A stretch of DNA of 33,344 nt from Akkermansiaceae bacterium (GTDB lineage Bacteria > Verrucomicrobiota > Verrucomicrobiia > Verrucomicrobiales > Akkermansiaceae): NCBI GenBank assembly GCA_015062045.1, contig SUVJ01000019.1, positions 1-33,344 on the forward strand, in the 5' to 3' direction. The notes under the pieces are model-generated. The model was given only the letters and a program-made list of their open reading frames with translations, did no database searches and was not told where the DNA came from. This document shows, one piece after another, positions 1 to 7,107 of this stretch (position 1 is its first letter; the number at the start of each line of letters is the position of its first letter). Made by a program: the position numbers and the translations under genes.

Positions 1-135
1 TGCCGCAAAGTTTCCTCGGCAGATTTCCGTAAGCTCGTCGTCTCCGGTGCCCCTACCGCCCAACTCACGCCCGCCCCCATGACCTTCGACTTCGACGGCG
101 ACCCGTACCTTAAAACACTTTGGGTAGAAAAATAA
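1..135 (+). CDS. 3' end of an unidentified protein (5' truncated)
   Basis: Frame 1 is open from the left edge for 44 codons and ends at a TAA at 133-135. The readable C-terminus includes FDFDGDPYLKTLWVEK. The fragment is GC-rich with a codon style like the housekeeping genes further right, so it is probably the end of a real gene that starts outside the window. I do not recognise the family from this short tail. The next gene is convergent, on the minus strand from 206, with about 70 bases between them and only a weak five-base-pair hairpin there. Confidence 0.55.
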   Translation, partial: CRKVSSADFRKLVVSGAPTAQLTPAPMTFDFDGDPYLKTLWVEK

Positions 136-205
136 AAAATGACTTTTTGTCGAAGTTTGCGACAGTTAAACCGGAGGTATCCAAGGCGTGGCTGAATGCC
201 TGTAT

Positions 206-1336
206 TCAGTATCGATATATTTTAATGGCGCCGGTATTCGCATTCAGCATAGCAAACTCTCTCTTACTTTCACAGAAGGCCACCCGCCACACAAGTTGGT
301 CTTCTACTCCCCATAAACCCGAGATTTCTTCTTTCAGCAGAATCGTATTATTTTGCATATCCACCACAACAATTACAACATATTTACGGGAGCTCTGAAA
401 GCAGCTTTTAAGCCAGTCGAAGGAGCCTATATGGCGGCCATAGCCGGGAAATCTACTCAGCACGAGGCATGCCAAATTACCATGCGCGGATACACTGCAA
501 GGGGCCATTTGATATTTACAATCAATCGCACCAAAATCACTGAGGGAATATTCTCTCCATGGTTTAAGGTGACGATAAAAAATAATTTTTTGCCACTGCT
601 CTTCAGAATGACCTGCCAAGGGTTCATAAAAATAGGCCAAAGTATTCATATCCAAAGACTCACCAAGCAGCGAGGAGGACACCCCTGTTTCCGGCATATT
701 TTGAGCCCACGGCTTATTGCAATGCGAGATGAGCGGGGTAAGCCGGCGTTGATTATCATACGCCAGAGCGGATACACCGGAAAAATCGTTATATTCGAGA
801 CCTTTGCAATACTGCTCCACTATCTCAGAAGCGTATGGCTTAATACGACGACACTTATTCAGAAAAGAACCTAACTCCGAGAAAGACGACGGCGGAGTAT
901 ATGCAGACTTTATCAGAGAATCATAAAATGAAAGAGAAGGAAACCATACACATTTATTTTCAGACGATTCAGCGGATATGCCGTCTGGTTGCCAAAATAT
1001 CTCTTGATTGAGGCTGTATGTAGTCTCCGCGTGCAGGATAAGTTTCTCATTAACGAAATCGTATATTCGGATATACCCCTGACGCCCCCATATCATCAAT
1101 TGCTCACCGGAATCCGAATATGCAATACCTTGATAAAATTCCGGATAGACGGGAACGGGGATAGAACTTTCCACAATCAATCTTGCGGTTGAATCAAGCG
1201 GTAGTCTTTTGTCTTTGCTTTTCGTATCGACCTCATTCCCGCTATGGTCCTTTTGCATGCATGCCCCCAAGAGGCACATAGAAAAAAGCACCAACACAGA
1301 GACAATACGTGTAACTGCTTTATTTAATACACTCAT
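206..1336 (-). CDS. Predicted lipoprotein, possibly beta-propeller-like
   Basis: I chose the ATG at 1334-1336 because it is followed by a good lipoprotein signal: a Lys/Arg-containing N-terminus, a hydrophobic stretch (residues 11-22) and the lipobox LLGAC with Cys26. A longer open frame upstream (to 1456) would bury this signal and runs through repeat-like non-coding sequence. The 376-residue product should be lipid-anchored in the cell envelope. Segments near residue 70 (SGEQLMIWGRQGYIRIYDF) and at the C-terminus (NANTGAIKIYRY) resemble blades of WD40/YVTN-type beta propellers, which suggests a binding scaffold, but no complete repeat set is obvious. The gene stands alone, is AT-richer than the housekeeping genes, and has no recognisable partner. 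Function unknown. Confidence 0.7.
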   Translation of the reverse strand: MSVLNKAVTRIVSVLVLFSMCLLGACMQKDHSGNEVDTKSKDKRLPLDSTARLIVESSIPVPVYPEFYQGIAYSDSGEQLMIWGRQGYIRIYDFVNEKLILHAETTYSLNQEIFWQPDGISAESSENKCVWFPSLSFYDSLIKSAYTPPSSFSELGSFLNKCRRIKPYASEIVEQYCKGLEYNDFSGVSALAYDNQRRLTPLISHCNKPWAQNMPETGVSSSLLGESLDMNTLAYFYEPLAGHSEEQWQKIIFYRHLKPWREYSLSDFGAIDCKYQMAPCSVSAHGNLACLVLSRFPGYGRHIGSFDWLKSCFQSSRKYVVIVVVDMQNNTILLKEEISGLWGVEDQLVWRVAFCESKREFAMLNANTGAIKIYRY

Positions 1337-1403
1337 TTCGAATGGTATTATATAATAAGCACATAAAGATGCAAGATTATTTTTGAACTGATTCCTCGGA
1401 GGG

Positions 1404-1456
1404 TTGGACTTTCCTGTGAGGGCGTAGCAAGCGTAGACGCGAAGCCCCAAGTCCAA
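1404..1456. repeat. Inverted repeat with structured spacer, possible REP-like element
   Basis: The arms TTGGACTT (1404-1411) and AAGTCCAA (1449-1456) are perfect inverted copies of each other. The 37-base spacer is GC-rich, contains a repeated GCGTAG and could itself fold (GGGC near 1419 with GCCC near 1444). It sits upstream of the minus-strand lipoprotein start. The shape fits a repetitive extragenic palindrome, but only one copy lies in this window, so that is a guess. Confidence 0.3.
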
Positions 1457-1623
1457 AATTTATTGTCAAGGTATACCATCAACAAAAAGTGGTGGCCGGC
1501 TGCCCCCCCACTACGATATAGACAAAGGAAGCTGAAGCAAAAGATGCATAACGGCACCCTGTGTGAAGAATGGCGGATGTCATAAATAGATTGATATATC
1601 AAAGCTTTAGCGGCATTTAATGA

Positions 1624-1836
1624 AGAAAATTACCGCTTAAGGGTATAACAACGGGAGGAGTAACCACAATAAGTCGTGTTCATTTTTTGGAAAAAGATTT
1701 TGGATACTCTATATCTTGTGTCGGAGGCGGGAATCTTTACTTAACAAACAGGGGGGAGATTTTTGGAATTTATTCACCGCCGAGCCTTAGCAGCATCAAG
1801 CGCTTTTATGAGTTATTCACAATTAGAATGATTTAG
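1624..1836 (+). pseudogene. Probable remnant of a coding gene (no start codon)
   Basis: A 70-codon frame follows a TGA at 1621-1623 and ends at TAG 1834-1836. It has no ATG before its penultimate residues and only a TTG internally, yet it reads like real protein: FGYSISCVGGGNLYLTNRG is followed by a hydrophilic region ending KRFYELFTIRMI. The pattern (Gly-Gly turn, short strands, C-terminal helix) recalls the ends of small SMI1/KNR4-type immunity proteins, though this is only an impression. Most likely it is the 3' end of a deleted gene. Confidence 0.3.
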
Positions 1837-1853
1837 AACGCGGCGAAAGGCAC

Positions 1854-1869
1854 ATACAATATATTGTGG
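1854..1869 (+). promoter_or_regulatory. Predicted NrdR box upstream of nrdD
   Basis: The 16-mer ATACAATATATTGTGG matches the remembered NrdR consensus acaCwAtATaTwGtgt at 14 of 16 positions and contains the perfect palindrome CAATATATTG (1857-1866). NrdR is the ATP/dATP-sensing repressor of ribonucleotide reductase genes. A degenerate second half-match begins near 1879, but the spacing (about 25 bases between centres) differs from the usual 31-32. The box lies about 240 bases upstream of the nrdD ATG, implying a long leader. Confidence 0.55.
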
Positions 1870-2109
1870 CACTAGAGCACACTTTATGCAACATCTGGAT
1901 TTTTAGTTATAAAAAAATTTTAAGAAAAGTGCCTGCGAAAGCACAATTTCTGCTTGCCAGAGGGTACAAAAAATGATAAAGTGCGAACGTTCACCGCAAA
2001 GAAGCAAGCGCGGTTGAAAAAGAAGCCAGAAACTCAGGAGGGGGTGGCCGCCCGGCGACCTTACTCAAGGGTGCAGCATCCTCTCACACATCACTCTCAC
2101 TCTCCGGTC

Positions 2110-4227
2110 ATGCCGCAAATCATCAAAAGAAACGGAAAACGCGAACGGTTCGAGGCCTACAAGGTACAGCAGGCCATCGAAAAGGCTTACCATGCCTCAC
2201 AGGAAGACTATAACCCGCTGGTATATGCCAACGTGTTAGATGCGCTCAAGAAAGAAGAATACCTGCCCGTGGAAAAGGTGCAGGATTTGATTGAGCGCGA
2301 GCTAATGAAGGCCGGGGCATTTGAGACCGCCCGCAACTTTATTAAATACCGTTTCCTGCACAAGTTGCAGCGTGAGCAAATTGCCGGTGTATACCAGGGC
2401 AACACATGGGTAGACTGTAAGCAGACCATTGAAGAGTACATCGGCAACACGGACTGGCGTATTAAGGCAAACTCCAACACCACATACTCTAACGCCGGTT
2501 TGGTGAACAACACGGCAGGTAAGGTTATTGCCAACTACTGGCTGGACCAAGTATACACCCCCGAGGAAGGTGCCGCCCACCGCAATGGCGACTACCATAT
2601 TCACGACTTGGACTGCCTCACCGGTTACTGCGCCGGCTGGAGCTTGCGCAACCTGCTCAACGAGGGCTTTAACGGTGTACGCAGCCGCGTGAACAGCCGC
2701 CCGCCGCGCCATTTCCGCGAGGCACTGGGCCAAATGGCAAACTTTTTGGGGATTTTGCAGAGTGAATGGGCAGGTGCACAGGCATTCAGCTCTTTCGACA
2801 CCTACCTTTCCCCCTATCTTTTCCGTGATCAGTTGCCCTATACAGCCGTAAAGAAGGCATTGCGCAACTTTGTGTACAACCTGAACGTGCCGTCCCGCTG
2901 GGGGCAGAGCCCCTTCACCAACGTGACCATCGACTGGACCGTGCCGAGAGACTTGCGCGAGCAGCCCCCCTTCTCCGGCGGTGCTCACATCTTTGAGAAT
3001 GTTCAGGATGAGAAGCTGCTGGCCATAGCCAAGGAGCGTGGTGTAGAGTCCCTCACGGCTCTTACCTACAAACACTTCCAGCCGGAAATGACCATTATTC
3101 AGCGCGCATTCTATGAAGTGCTCACCGAGGGCGACAGCACCGGCCAGCCCTTCACCTTCCCCATACCCACCGTCAACATTACGGAGGACTTTGACTGGGA
3201 CGGCGAGAACGTACCCCTGCTCTTTGAGAACGCCGCCAAGATTGGTTCCTCCTACTTCCAGAACTTCATCGGCTCCCAATACAAGTTTGATGAGAACGGC
3301 AACCGCGTGATAGACGAGGAGGCCTACAAGCCGGATGCCGTGCGCTCCATGTGCTGCCGTTTGCAGCTGGACCTGCGCGAGCTGCTCAAGCGCGGTGGTG
3401 GTCTCTTCGGGTCCGCTGAAATGACCGGCTCCATTGGTGTGGTAACCATCAACATGGCTCGCTTGGGCTACCTGTACAAGGGCAACAAGAACCTGATGTA
3501 CACCAAGCTTGGTGAGCTGATGGATCTTGCCAAGGACACCCTGGAGAAGAAGCGCGTGTTCATCAACCAGCTCTACCAGCGTGGTCTGTACCCCTACACC
3601 AAGCGTTACCTGCCGCACCTGCGCAACCACTTCTCCACCATTGGTCTGAACGGTATCAACGAAATGCTGCGCAACTTCTCCGGCGACACCATGAACACCG
3701 CCACCCCCGACGGCATTGCCTTTGCAGAGGAAGTGCTGCACTACATGCGTGAGCGTATTCGCGGCTACCAGGAGGAGACCGGAAACCTCTACAACCTGGA
3801 GGCAACCCCGGCGGAGGGCACCACCCACCGCTTTGCCCGCGAGGACCTTAAGCGCTACCCGGACATCATCCAGTCCGGCACCCCCGGTCACCGTTACTAC
3901 ACCAACAGCTCTCAGCTGCCGGCCGGTTACACGCACGACCTCTTCAAGGCACTGCAAATGCAGGACAAACTGCAGTGCTGCTACACGGGTGGCACGGTAT
4001 TCCACATGTACATGAGCGAGGCAATTTCCTCCCCCGAGGCATGCCGAGACATTGTACGCAAGGTGCTTACCAACTTCAAGATGCCTTACATCACCGTAAC
4101 ACCGCTCTTCTCCGTATGTGATAAGCACGGCTACCTTAAGGGACGCCATGACTACTGCCCGATTTGCGATGAAGAACTCATTGCCAAGGCACGTGCGGAA
4201 GAGCAGCCCGAGCTTCCTCTGTTCTGA
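2110..4227 (+). CDS. nrdD: Anaerobic ribonucleoside-triphosphate reductase, catalytic part lacking the glycyl-radical domain
   Basis: Class III ribonucleotide reductase reduces ribonucleoside triphosphates to deoxy forms without oxygen. From the ATG at 2110 the product has 705 residues. Residues 1-90 form an ATP-cone (starting PQIIKRNGKRERFEAYKV), the allosteric nucleotide site. The barrel follows, with HDLDCLTGYCAGW (Cys169, Cys174) and MCCRLQLDLREL (Cys415/Cys416, the likely thiyl-radical cysteine). The C-terminus keeps the zinc site CDKH...CPIC (Cys670, His673, Cys683, Cys686) but then ends in PELPLF. The usual RVxGY glycyl-radical segment is absent and is instead encoded by the next gene, 41 bases downstream. 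No Shine-Dalgarno is seen. I rejected the TTG at 1954 because the 52 extra residues are basic and low in complexity. Confidence 0.93.
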   Translation: MPQIIKRNGKRERFEAYKVQQAIEKAYHASQEDYNPLVYANVLDALKKEEYLPVEKVQDLIERELMKAGAFETARNFIKYRFLHKLQREQIAGVYQGNTWVDCKQTIEEYIGNTDWRIKANSNTTYSNAGLVNNTAGKVIANYWLDQVYTPEEGAAHRNGDYHIHDLDCLTGYCAGWSLRNLLNEGFNGVRSRVNSRPPRHFREALGQMANFLGILQSEWAGAQAFSSFDTYLSPYLFRDQLPYTAVKKALRNFVYNLNVPSRWGQSPFTNVTIDWTVPRDLREQPPFSGGAHIFENVQDEKLLAIAKERGVESLTALTYKHFQPEMTIIQRAFYEVLTEGDSTGQPFTFPIPTVNITEDFDWDGENVPLLFENAAKIGSSYFQNFIGSQYKFDENGNRVIDEEAYKPDAVRSMCCRLQLDLRELLKRGGGLFGSAEMTGSIGVVTINMARLGYLYKGNKNLMYTKLGELMDLAKDTLEKKRVFINQLYQRGLYPYTKRYLPHLRNHFSTIGLNGINEMLRNFSGDTMNTATPDGIAFAEEVLHYMRERIRGYQEETGNLYNLEATPAEGTTHRFAREDLKRYPDIIQSGTPGHRYYTNSSQLPAGYTHDLFKALQMQDKLQCCYTGGTVFHMYMSEAISSPEACRDIVRKVLTNFKMPYITVTPLFSVCDKHGYLKGRHDYCPICDEELIAKARAEEQPELPLF

Positions 4228-4268
4228 TTGAACGCCAAGAAACGACAAACCTCAACAACTGAACAACC

Positions 4269-4484
4269 ATGAGCGATACAGAAATCAAACCCGTAGTGAA
4301 GAGCGACGAGCAGATTCTTGCCGAGCACGAGTCTGAGCGCACCAAGTGCACCGTCTACACCCGCGTTATGGGCTACCACCGCCCGGTGGAAACTTTCAAC
4401 GCCGGTAAGCAAGGCGAGTTCGAGGAGCGTGCCCACTTCGACGAGCCCGGCTGCGGTTGCGGCTGCGATGCCATCCTCAAGTAA
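4269..4484 (+). CDS. Detached glycyl-radical subunit of the class III ribonucleotide reductase
   Basis: This 71-residue protein contains KCTVYTRVMGYHRPV followed by NAGKQGEFEER, which matches the C-terminal glycyl-radical segment of NrdD proteins (pattern RVxGYxRPV...N.GKQ.EF). Gly35 is the predicted radical glycine. Residues 1-24 are a charged linker unrelated to the barrel, and the tail is unusually Cys/Gly-rich (GCGCGC, residues 61-66). It is a separate gene: nrdD stops at 4227, the two are in different frames, and an in-frame TGA at 4260-4262 precedes the ATG. Presumably it docks into NrdD, much as the stand-alone protein GrcA replaces the radical domain of pyruvate formate-lyase, and is activated by the NrdG-type enzyme encoded downstream. 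The motif call is firm; two-chain assembly is inferred. Confidence 0.85.
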   Translation: MSDTEIKPVVKSDEQILAEHESERTKCTVYTRVMGYHRPVETFNAGKQGEFEERAHFDEPGCGCGCDAILK

Positions 4485-4505
4485 CACAACACGTATAAAC
4501 GTGCA

Positions 4506-4545
4506 TTGAGGGGAGGCAACGGTTACCAAGCGTGCTTTCCCTCAA
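4506..4545 (+). promoter_or_regulatory. Hairpin between the radical subunit and nrdG
   Basis: TTGAGGGGAGGC (4506-4517) pairs with GCTTTCCCTCAA (4534-4545), twelve pairs with two G-U wobbles, around a 16-base loop. The loop edge contains GCAACGGT (4516-4523), repeated exactly at 4555-4562 as part of the arm of the next hairpin. The right arm of that hairpin (ACCGTTGC, 4592-4599) could therefore pair with either copy, giving two exclusive folds. Confidence 0.45.
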
Positions 4546-4608
4546 AAATCACCCGCAACGGTGCAGAAAAAGAGTACAACTCACAACTCTGACCGTTGCG
4601 GGATTTTT
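4544..4608 (+). terminator. Terminator-like hairpin upstream of nrdG
   Basis: CCCGCAACGGT (4552-4562) is perfectly complementary to ACCGTTGCGGG (4592-4602). The flanks AAAAAT (4544-4549) and ATTTTT (4603-4608) extend the pairing with a two-base bulge, and the right side supplies a short T run. The loop is long (29 bases), so it is an imperfect intrinsic terminator; it may attenuate rather than stop transcription into nrdG, which begins 18 bases later. Confidence 0.5.
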
Positions 4609-4626
4609 AGCCCCATCATTTTCGTC

Positions 4627-5328
4627 ATGAGACGCCACCCCGTAGATATCACCCCGCTCACCTTTTTGGATTACCCCAAAAAGGCCGCCTGTATTTTTTG
4701 GTTTACCGGCTGCAACTTACGCTGCCCCTACTGCTACAACCCGGAGCTGGTATTAGGCCGCACTAAGTCTCAAACGGATGAGCTGGCATTTCTGAAAGAA
4801 CGCAGGGGCTTTTTGGATGCCGTGGTACTCTCCGGCGGGGAGATTACCCTCACCCCACATCTGCGTGAAATTTGCGAGGATATCAAGGCCTTGGGCTATC
4901 TCATTAAAATTGATACCAACGGCTCCAACCCGCAAGTGGTACAAGAGCTGGTAGACAATAAACTCATAGACTACGTTGCCATGGACAACAAAATGCCCTC
5001 CGACCGCACCTGGCGGTTACCCGGAGGCACCCCGTTGTTCGAGCGTTTTGCAGAGAGTCTGGGTATACTCAAAGAGAGTGGTTTACCGTTTGAGGTGCGC
5101 ACCACCGTGCACCCCGGCTTGTTGGATGAAGCAGACATCATCCGCATGATACGAGAGGCCAACGCTTTGGGCTACGATGGCACCTATTACCTGCAATATT
5201 TTTTCAATGCCGGCACCACTTTGGGCAACATGGCGCCCCCCACCCGTCGTTACGACAGAGACATGCTCAACCGCCACGCCCCCCTGCCCATCGGCTACCG
5301 CAATTTCCCGGAGGACAGAGGTAAATAA
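4627..5328 (+). CDS. nrdG: Anaerobic ribonucleotide reductase activating enzyme (radical SAM)
   Basis: The product is a radical SAM enzyme that would abstract hydrogen from the reductase glycine, here predicted to be Gly35 of the small upstream protein. From the ATG at 4627 it has 233 residues. CNLRCPYC supplies the three cysteines for the 4Fe-4S cluster (Cys29, Cys33, Cys36), SGGE near residue 75 is the SAM-binding motif, and KIDTNGSNP is the typical activase strand. The opening DITPLTFLDYPKKAACIFW is characteristic of the NrdG2-like branch. A GTG at 4561 would add 22 residues but lies inside the preceding hairpin, so I prefer the ATG. The distance from its partner genes and the hairpins suggest that it is expressed at a different level. 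Confidence 0.88.
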   Translation: MRRHPVDITPLTFLDYPKKAACIFWFTGCNLRCPYCYNPELVLGRTKSQTDELAFLKERRGFLDAVVLSGGEITLTPHLREICEDIKALGYLIKIDTNGSNPQVVQELVDNKLIDYVAMDNKMPSDRTWRLPGGTPLFERFAESLGILKESGLPFEVRTTVHPGLLDEADIIRMIREANALGYDGTYYLQYFFNAGTTLGNMAPPTRRYDRDMLNRHAPLPIGYRNFPEDRGK

Positions 5329-5411
5329 TTTACCCATTTCGCCCCTCCCACAATAACAGAATATACGCAAACATTGAGCTGACACAAAAAGACACGCTAC
5401 AAGCTGGAATA

Positions 5412-5963
5412 ATGACGGCAAAAGGCGTACAATACGCTTTCGTGAAGAAGTGCCAGATATGCGGAAAACGCGCGTCTATGCAATTGACGCAAATCATGAA
5501 CGGAGAGGTAACGGAACTCATCCTGTGCGAAAGCTGTGCCCGAAAAAAGGGCCTCTTTGATCCTCAATCCCTTTCATTTGCAGAACAATTTTTCCCGGAG
5601 GAGTTTAAGAAAAAAGTGGAAGACTTGGTAAAAGAGCTGGCAGACGGGAACCTGTTGCCCGGAGGAGTGGCAGAAGCTGCCTCAACAGGCACGGATGCCT
5701 TAACACGTTGCCCCGTGTGCGACTTCAGCCTGGAAACATACCGCCGCACCGGCAGGCTGGGTTGCCCGGACTGCTACAGCGTCTTTGCCAGAGAACTGGC
5801 CGATATACCGGCTGCAGCCCCCGCAGGAGAAACCGCCCCTGCCTCGGCAGAATCCCCCGCTTTAACGCTCAAGAAAATGGAGCAAGAGCTGCAAGAGGCC
5901 ATTGAAAAAGAAGATTATGAAAAAGCCGCGCAACTGCGCGACCGCATCCGTGAATTAAGCTGA
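5412..5963 (+). CDS. mcsA: McsA-like zinc-binding activator with UVR domain
   Basis: The 183-residue product has the full McsA layout. Four CxxC pairs bind zinc (Cys14/17, Cys39/42, Cys100/103, Cys118/121), and a C-terminal UVR helix pair (residues about 152-183, LKKMEQELQEAIEKEDYEKA) matches the segment that contacts McsB and ClpC. An Ala/Pro-rich linker (133-150) separates them. In Bacillus, McsA activates the protein arginine kinase McsB and helps deliver substrates to ClpCP. The gene lies 7 bases before the mcsB-like gene and heads the run mcsA-mcsB-clpC, but no ctsR repressor gene precedes it here. Confidence 0.85.
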   Translation: MTAKGVQYAFVKKCQICGKRASMQLTQIMNGEVTELILCESCARKKGLFDPQSLSFAEQFFPEEFKKKVEDLVKELADGNLLPGGVAEAASTGTDALTRCPVCDFSLETYRRTGRLGCPDCYSVFARELADIPAAAPAGETAPASAESPALTLKKMEQELQEAIEKEDYEKAAQLRDRIRELS

Positions 5964-5970
5964 CCCGATT

Positions 5971-7107
5971 ATGGCAAAGTCATTTCAAGCATTGATGAAA
6001 AAGCTGCCACCGTGGTTTATCAATCCCGGTGAGGGCGGGGATGTCATCATCGGCAGTATGGCCCGCATTGTCCGCAATTTAGAGGGGCATGCCTACCCGG
6101 GCTGGAACACGGAGGAAGGGCGCAAAGCTGTTGCTGCAGAGCTCTTGCCACGCATTCTGAGCCTGCCGGGCAACAAGACAGCGGCTTTTTGTGCAGAGAT
6201 GACGGAGCTGAATTACATACAGCGCCGAATGTTATTAGAGCGCAAACTTATCAGCCAGTGCATGGCCGCCAGACAAAGCGGTTGCCATATCGTCATTAAC
6301 GGCAAGCAGGATACCACCTTCATGGTGAACGAAGAGGAGCACTTGGTCATGCATCTTTTCTCGGAAGACCAAGGCCATAAAGCCTTGATACAGCGAGGCA
6401 AGAAGATATGTAACACCTTGGGCAAGGAGCTCAAATTTGCCACAAGCAACACGGGGGACCAGCTCACCAGTTTACCCACAGAAACGGGCAGCGGCATTCA
6501 GCTTTACACGGTCATGCAGTTACCGGCCTTGTTGATGGCAAACATGATGCCGCAAGTCACACGCGGGTTAGAGAAACTGCTGCTCAACATAGCCCCCCTG
6601 TACTCAAACTTAGGGGATGATGCTGCCAATTTATTTGTCATCTACACCGCCCCCATTGCCCAAGGTGGGGAGGATGAGATTGCAGAGCACCTGTTGGATG
6701 TTGTACAAACCATTGCCAGACGAGAGCATGAGGTGAGAGCCAGACTCGCCAACAACGCAGAAACCATGGCGATGTTGCCGGATGCCGTATCCCGAGCATA
6801 CGGGCTGCTGCGCTACAGCTACAGACTGGAGCATTGCGAGTGTCTCAATGCTCTCAGCATGATTCGCTTGGGTTTAGTAACCGGCTATATTACCCCCGTC
6901 TTTTGCGAGGCTGCGCAATACATCTCTATTTTAGCCACATATTACCTGGCAACCGCCCCCTACCACATGCTCCATGAGGACCCGGGCAGCTCGGAGACCG
7001 CACAGGAAATGGCGCGCGCAGGCATCTGCAAACAAATTATCTCAGACGTCGAGCTTCACATCGAGCTATTCGACCAACTATCAGATTTAATCACACAACA
7101 TGAATAA
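5971..7107 (+). CDS. McsB-family protein, probable pseudokinase
   Basis: Length (378 residues), gene position between mcsA and clpC, and several anchor motifs place it in the McsB/phosphagen kinase family: RNLEGHAYP (35-43), NEEEHL (120-125), LTS-PTE-G-G and VMQLPAL (165-187). However, residues needed for arginine phosphorylation are mostly gone. SSRIRLARN has become GSMARIVRN (first Arg to Met30), NEEDHxR has lost its Arg (Val126), LTSCPTN has Leu168 for the conserved Cys, GTGLR has Gln177 for Arg, the RGxxGEGS loop is replaced by PLYSNLGDD, and the RDxxRA phosphoarginine sensor is not visible. It may act as a non-catalytic adaptor linking McsA to ClpC. The frame is intact, so this is not simple decay. 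It overlaps clpC by 8 bases. Confidence 0.82.
   Translation: MAKSFQALMKKLPPWFINPGEGGDVIIGSMARIVRNLEGHAYPGWNTEEGRKAVAAELLPRILSLPGNKTAAFCAEMTELNYIQRRMLLERKLISQCMAARQSGCHIVINGKQDTTFMVNEEEHLVMHLFSEDQGHKALIQRGKKICNTLGKELKFATSNTGDQLTSLPTETGSGIQLYTVMQLPALLMANMMPQVTRGLEKLLLNIAPLYSNLGDDAANLFVIYTAPIAQGGEDEIAEHLLDVVQTIARREHEVRARLANNAETMAMLPDAVSRAYGLLRYSYRLEHCECLNALSMIRLGLVTGYITPVFCEAAQYISILATYYLATAPYHMLHEDPGSSETAQEMARAGICKQIISDVELHIELFDQLSDLITQHE

Larger units (their letters stand above)
1337..2109. other. Long accessory intergenic region before nrdD
   Basis: This 770-base stretch holds no complete gene. From left to right it contains an inverted repeat with a structured middle (1404-1456), an open frame without a start codon that looks like a gene remnant (1624-1836), a predicted NrdR box (1854-1869), and an AT-rich segment (1900-1925) that could contain the nrdD promoter. 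A frame in phase with nrdD is open back to a TTG at 1954, but it encodes a basic low-complexity stretch unlike an ATP-cone and is probably the untranslated leader. I saw no clear cobalamin-riboswitch features. Confidence 0.5.

Noticed and set aside
1954..2109. An N-terminal extension of NrdD from the TTG at 1954
   Set aside because: The added 52 residues are basic and low in complexity, and the ATP-cone starts right at the ATG at 2110.
2302..4248. A 648-codon open frame on the minus strand opposite nrdD
   Set aside because: It is antisense to a strongly conserved gene, and its product is low-complexity Val/Gly/Ala-rich sequence with no motif; it arises from the codon bias of nrdD.
4225..4271. 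The split of nrdD as a sequencing error or programmed frameshift
   Set aside because: The two frames are separated by 41 bases, the downstream frame has an in-frame TGA at 4260-4262 directly before its ATG, and both ends have natural-looking termini; no slippery sequence is visible.
4561..4626. A GTG start for nrdG at 4561
   Set aside because: It lies within the terminator-like hairpin and adds residues unlike any activase N-terminus.
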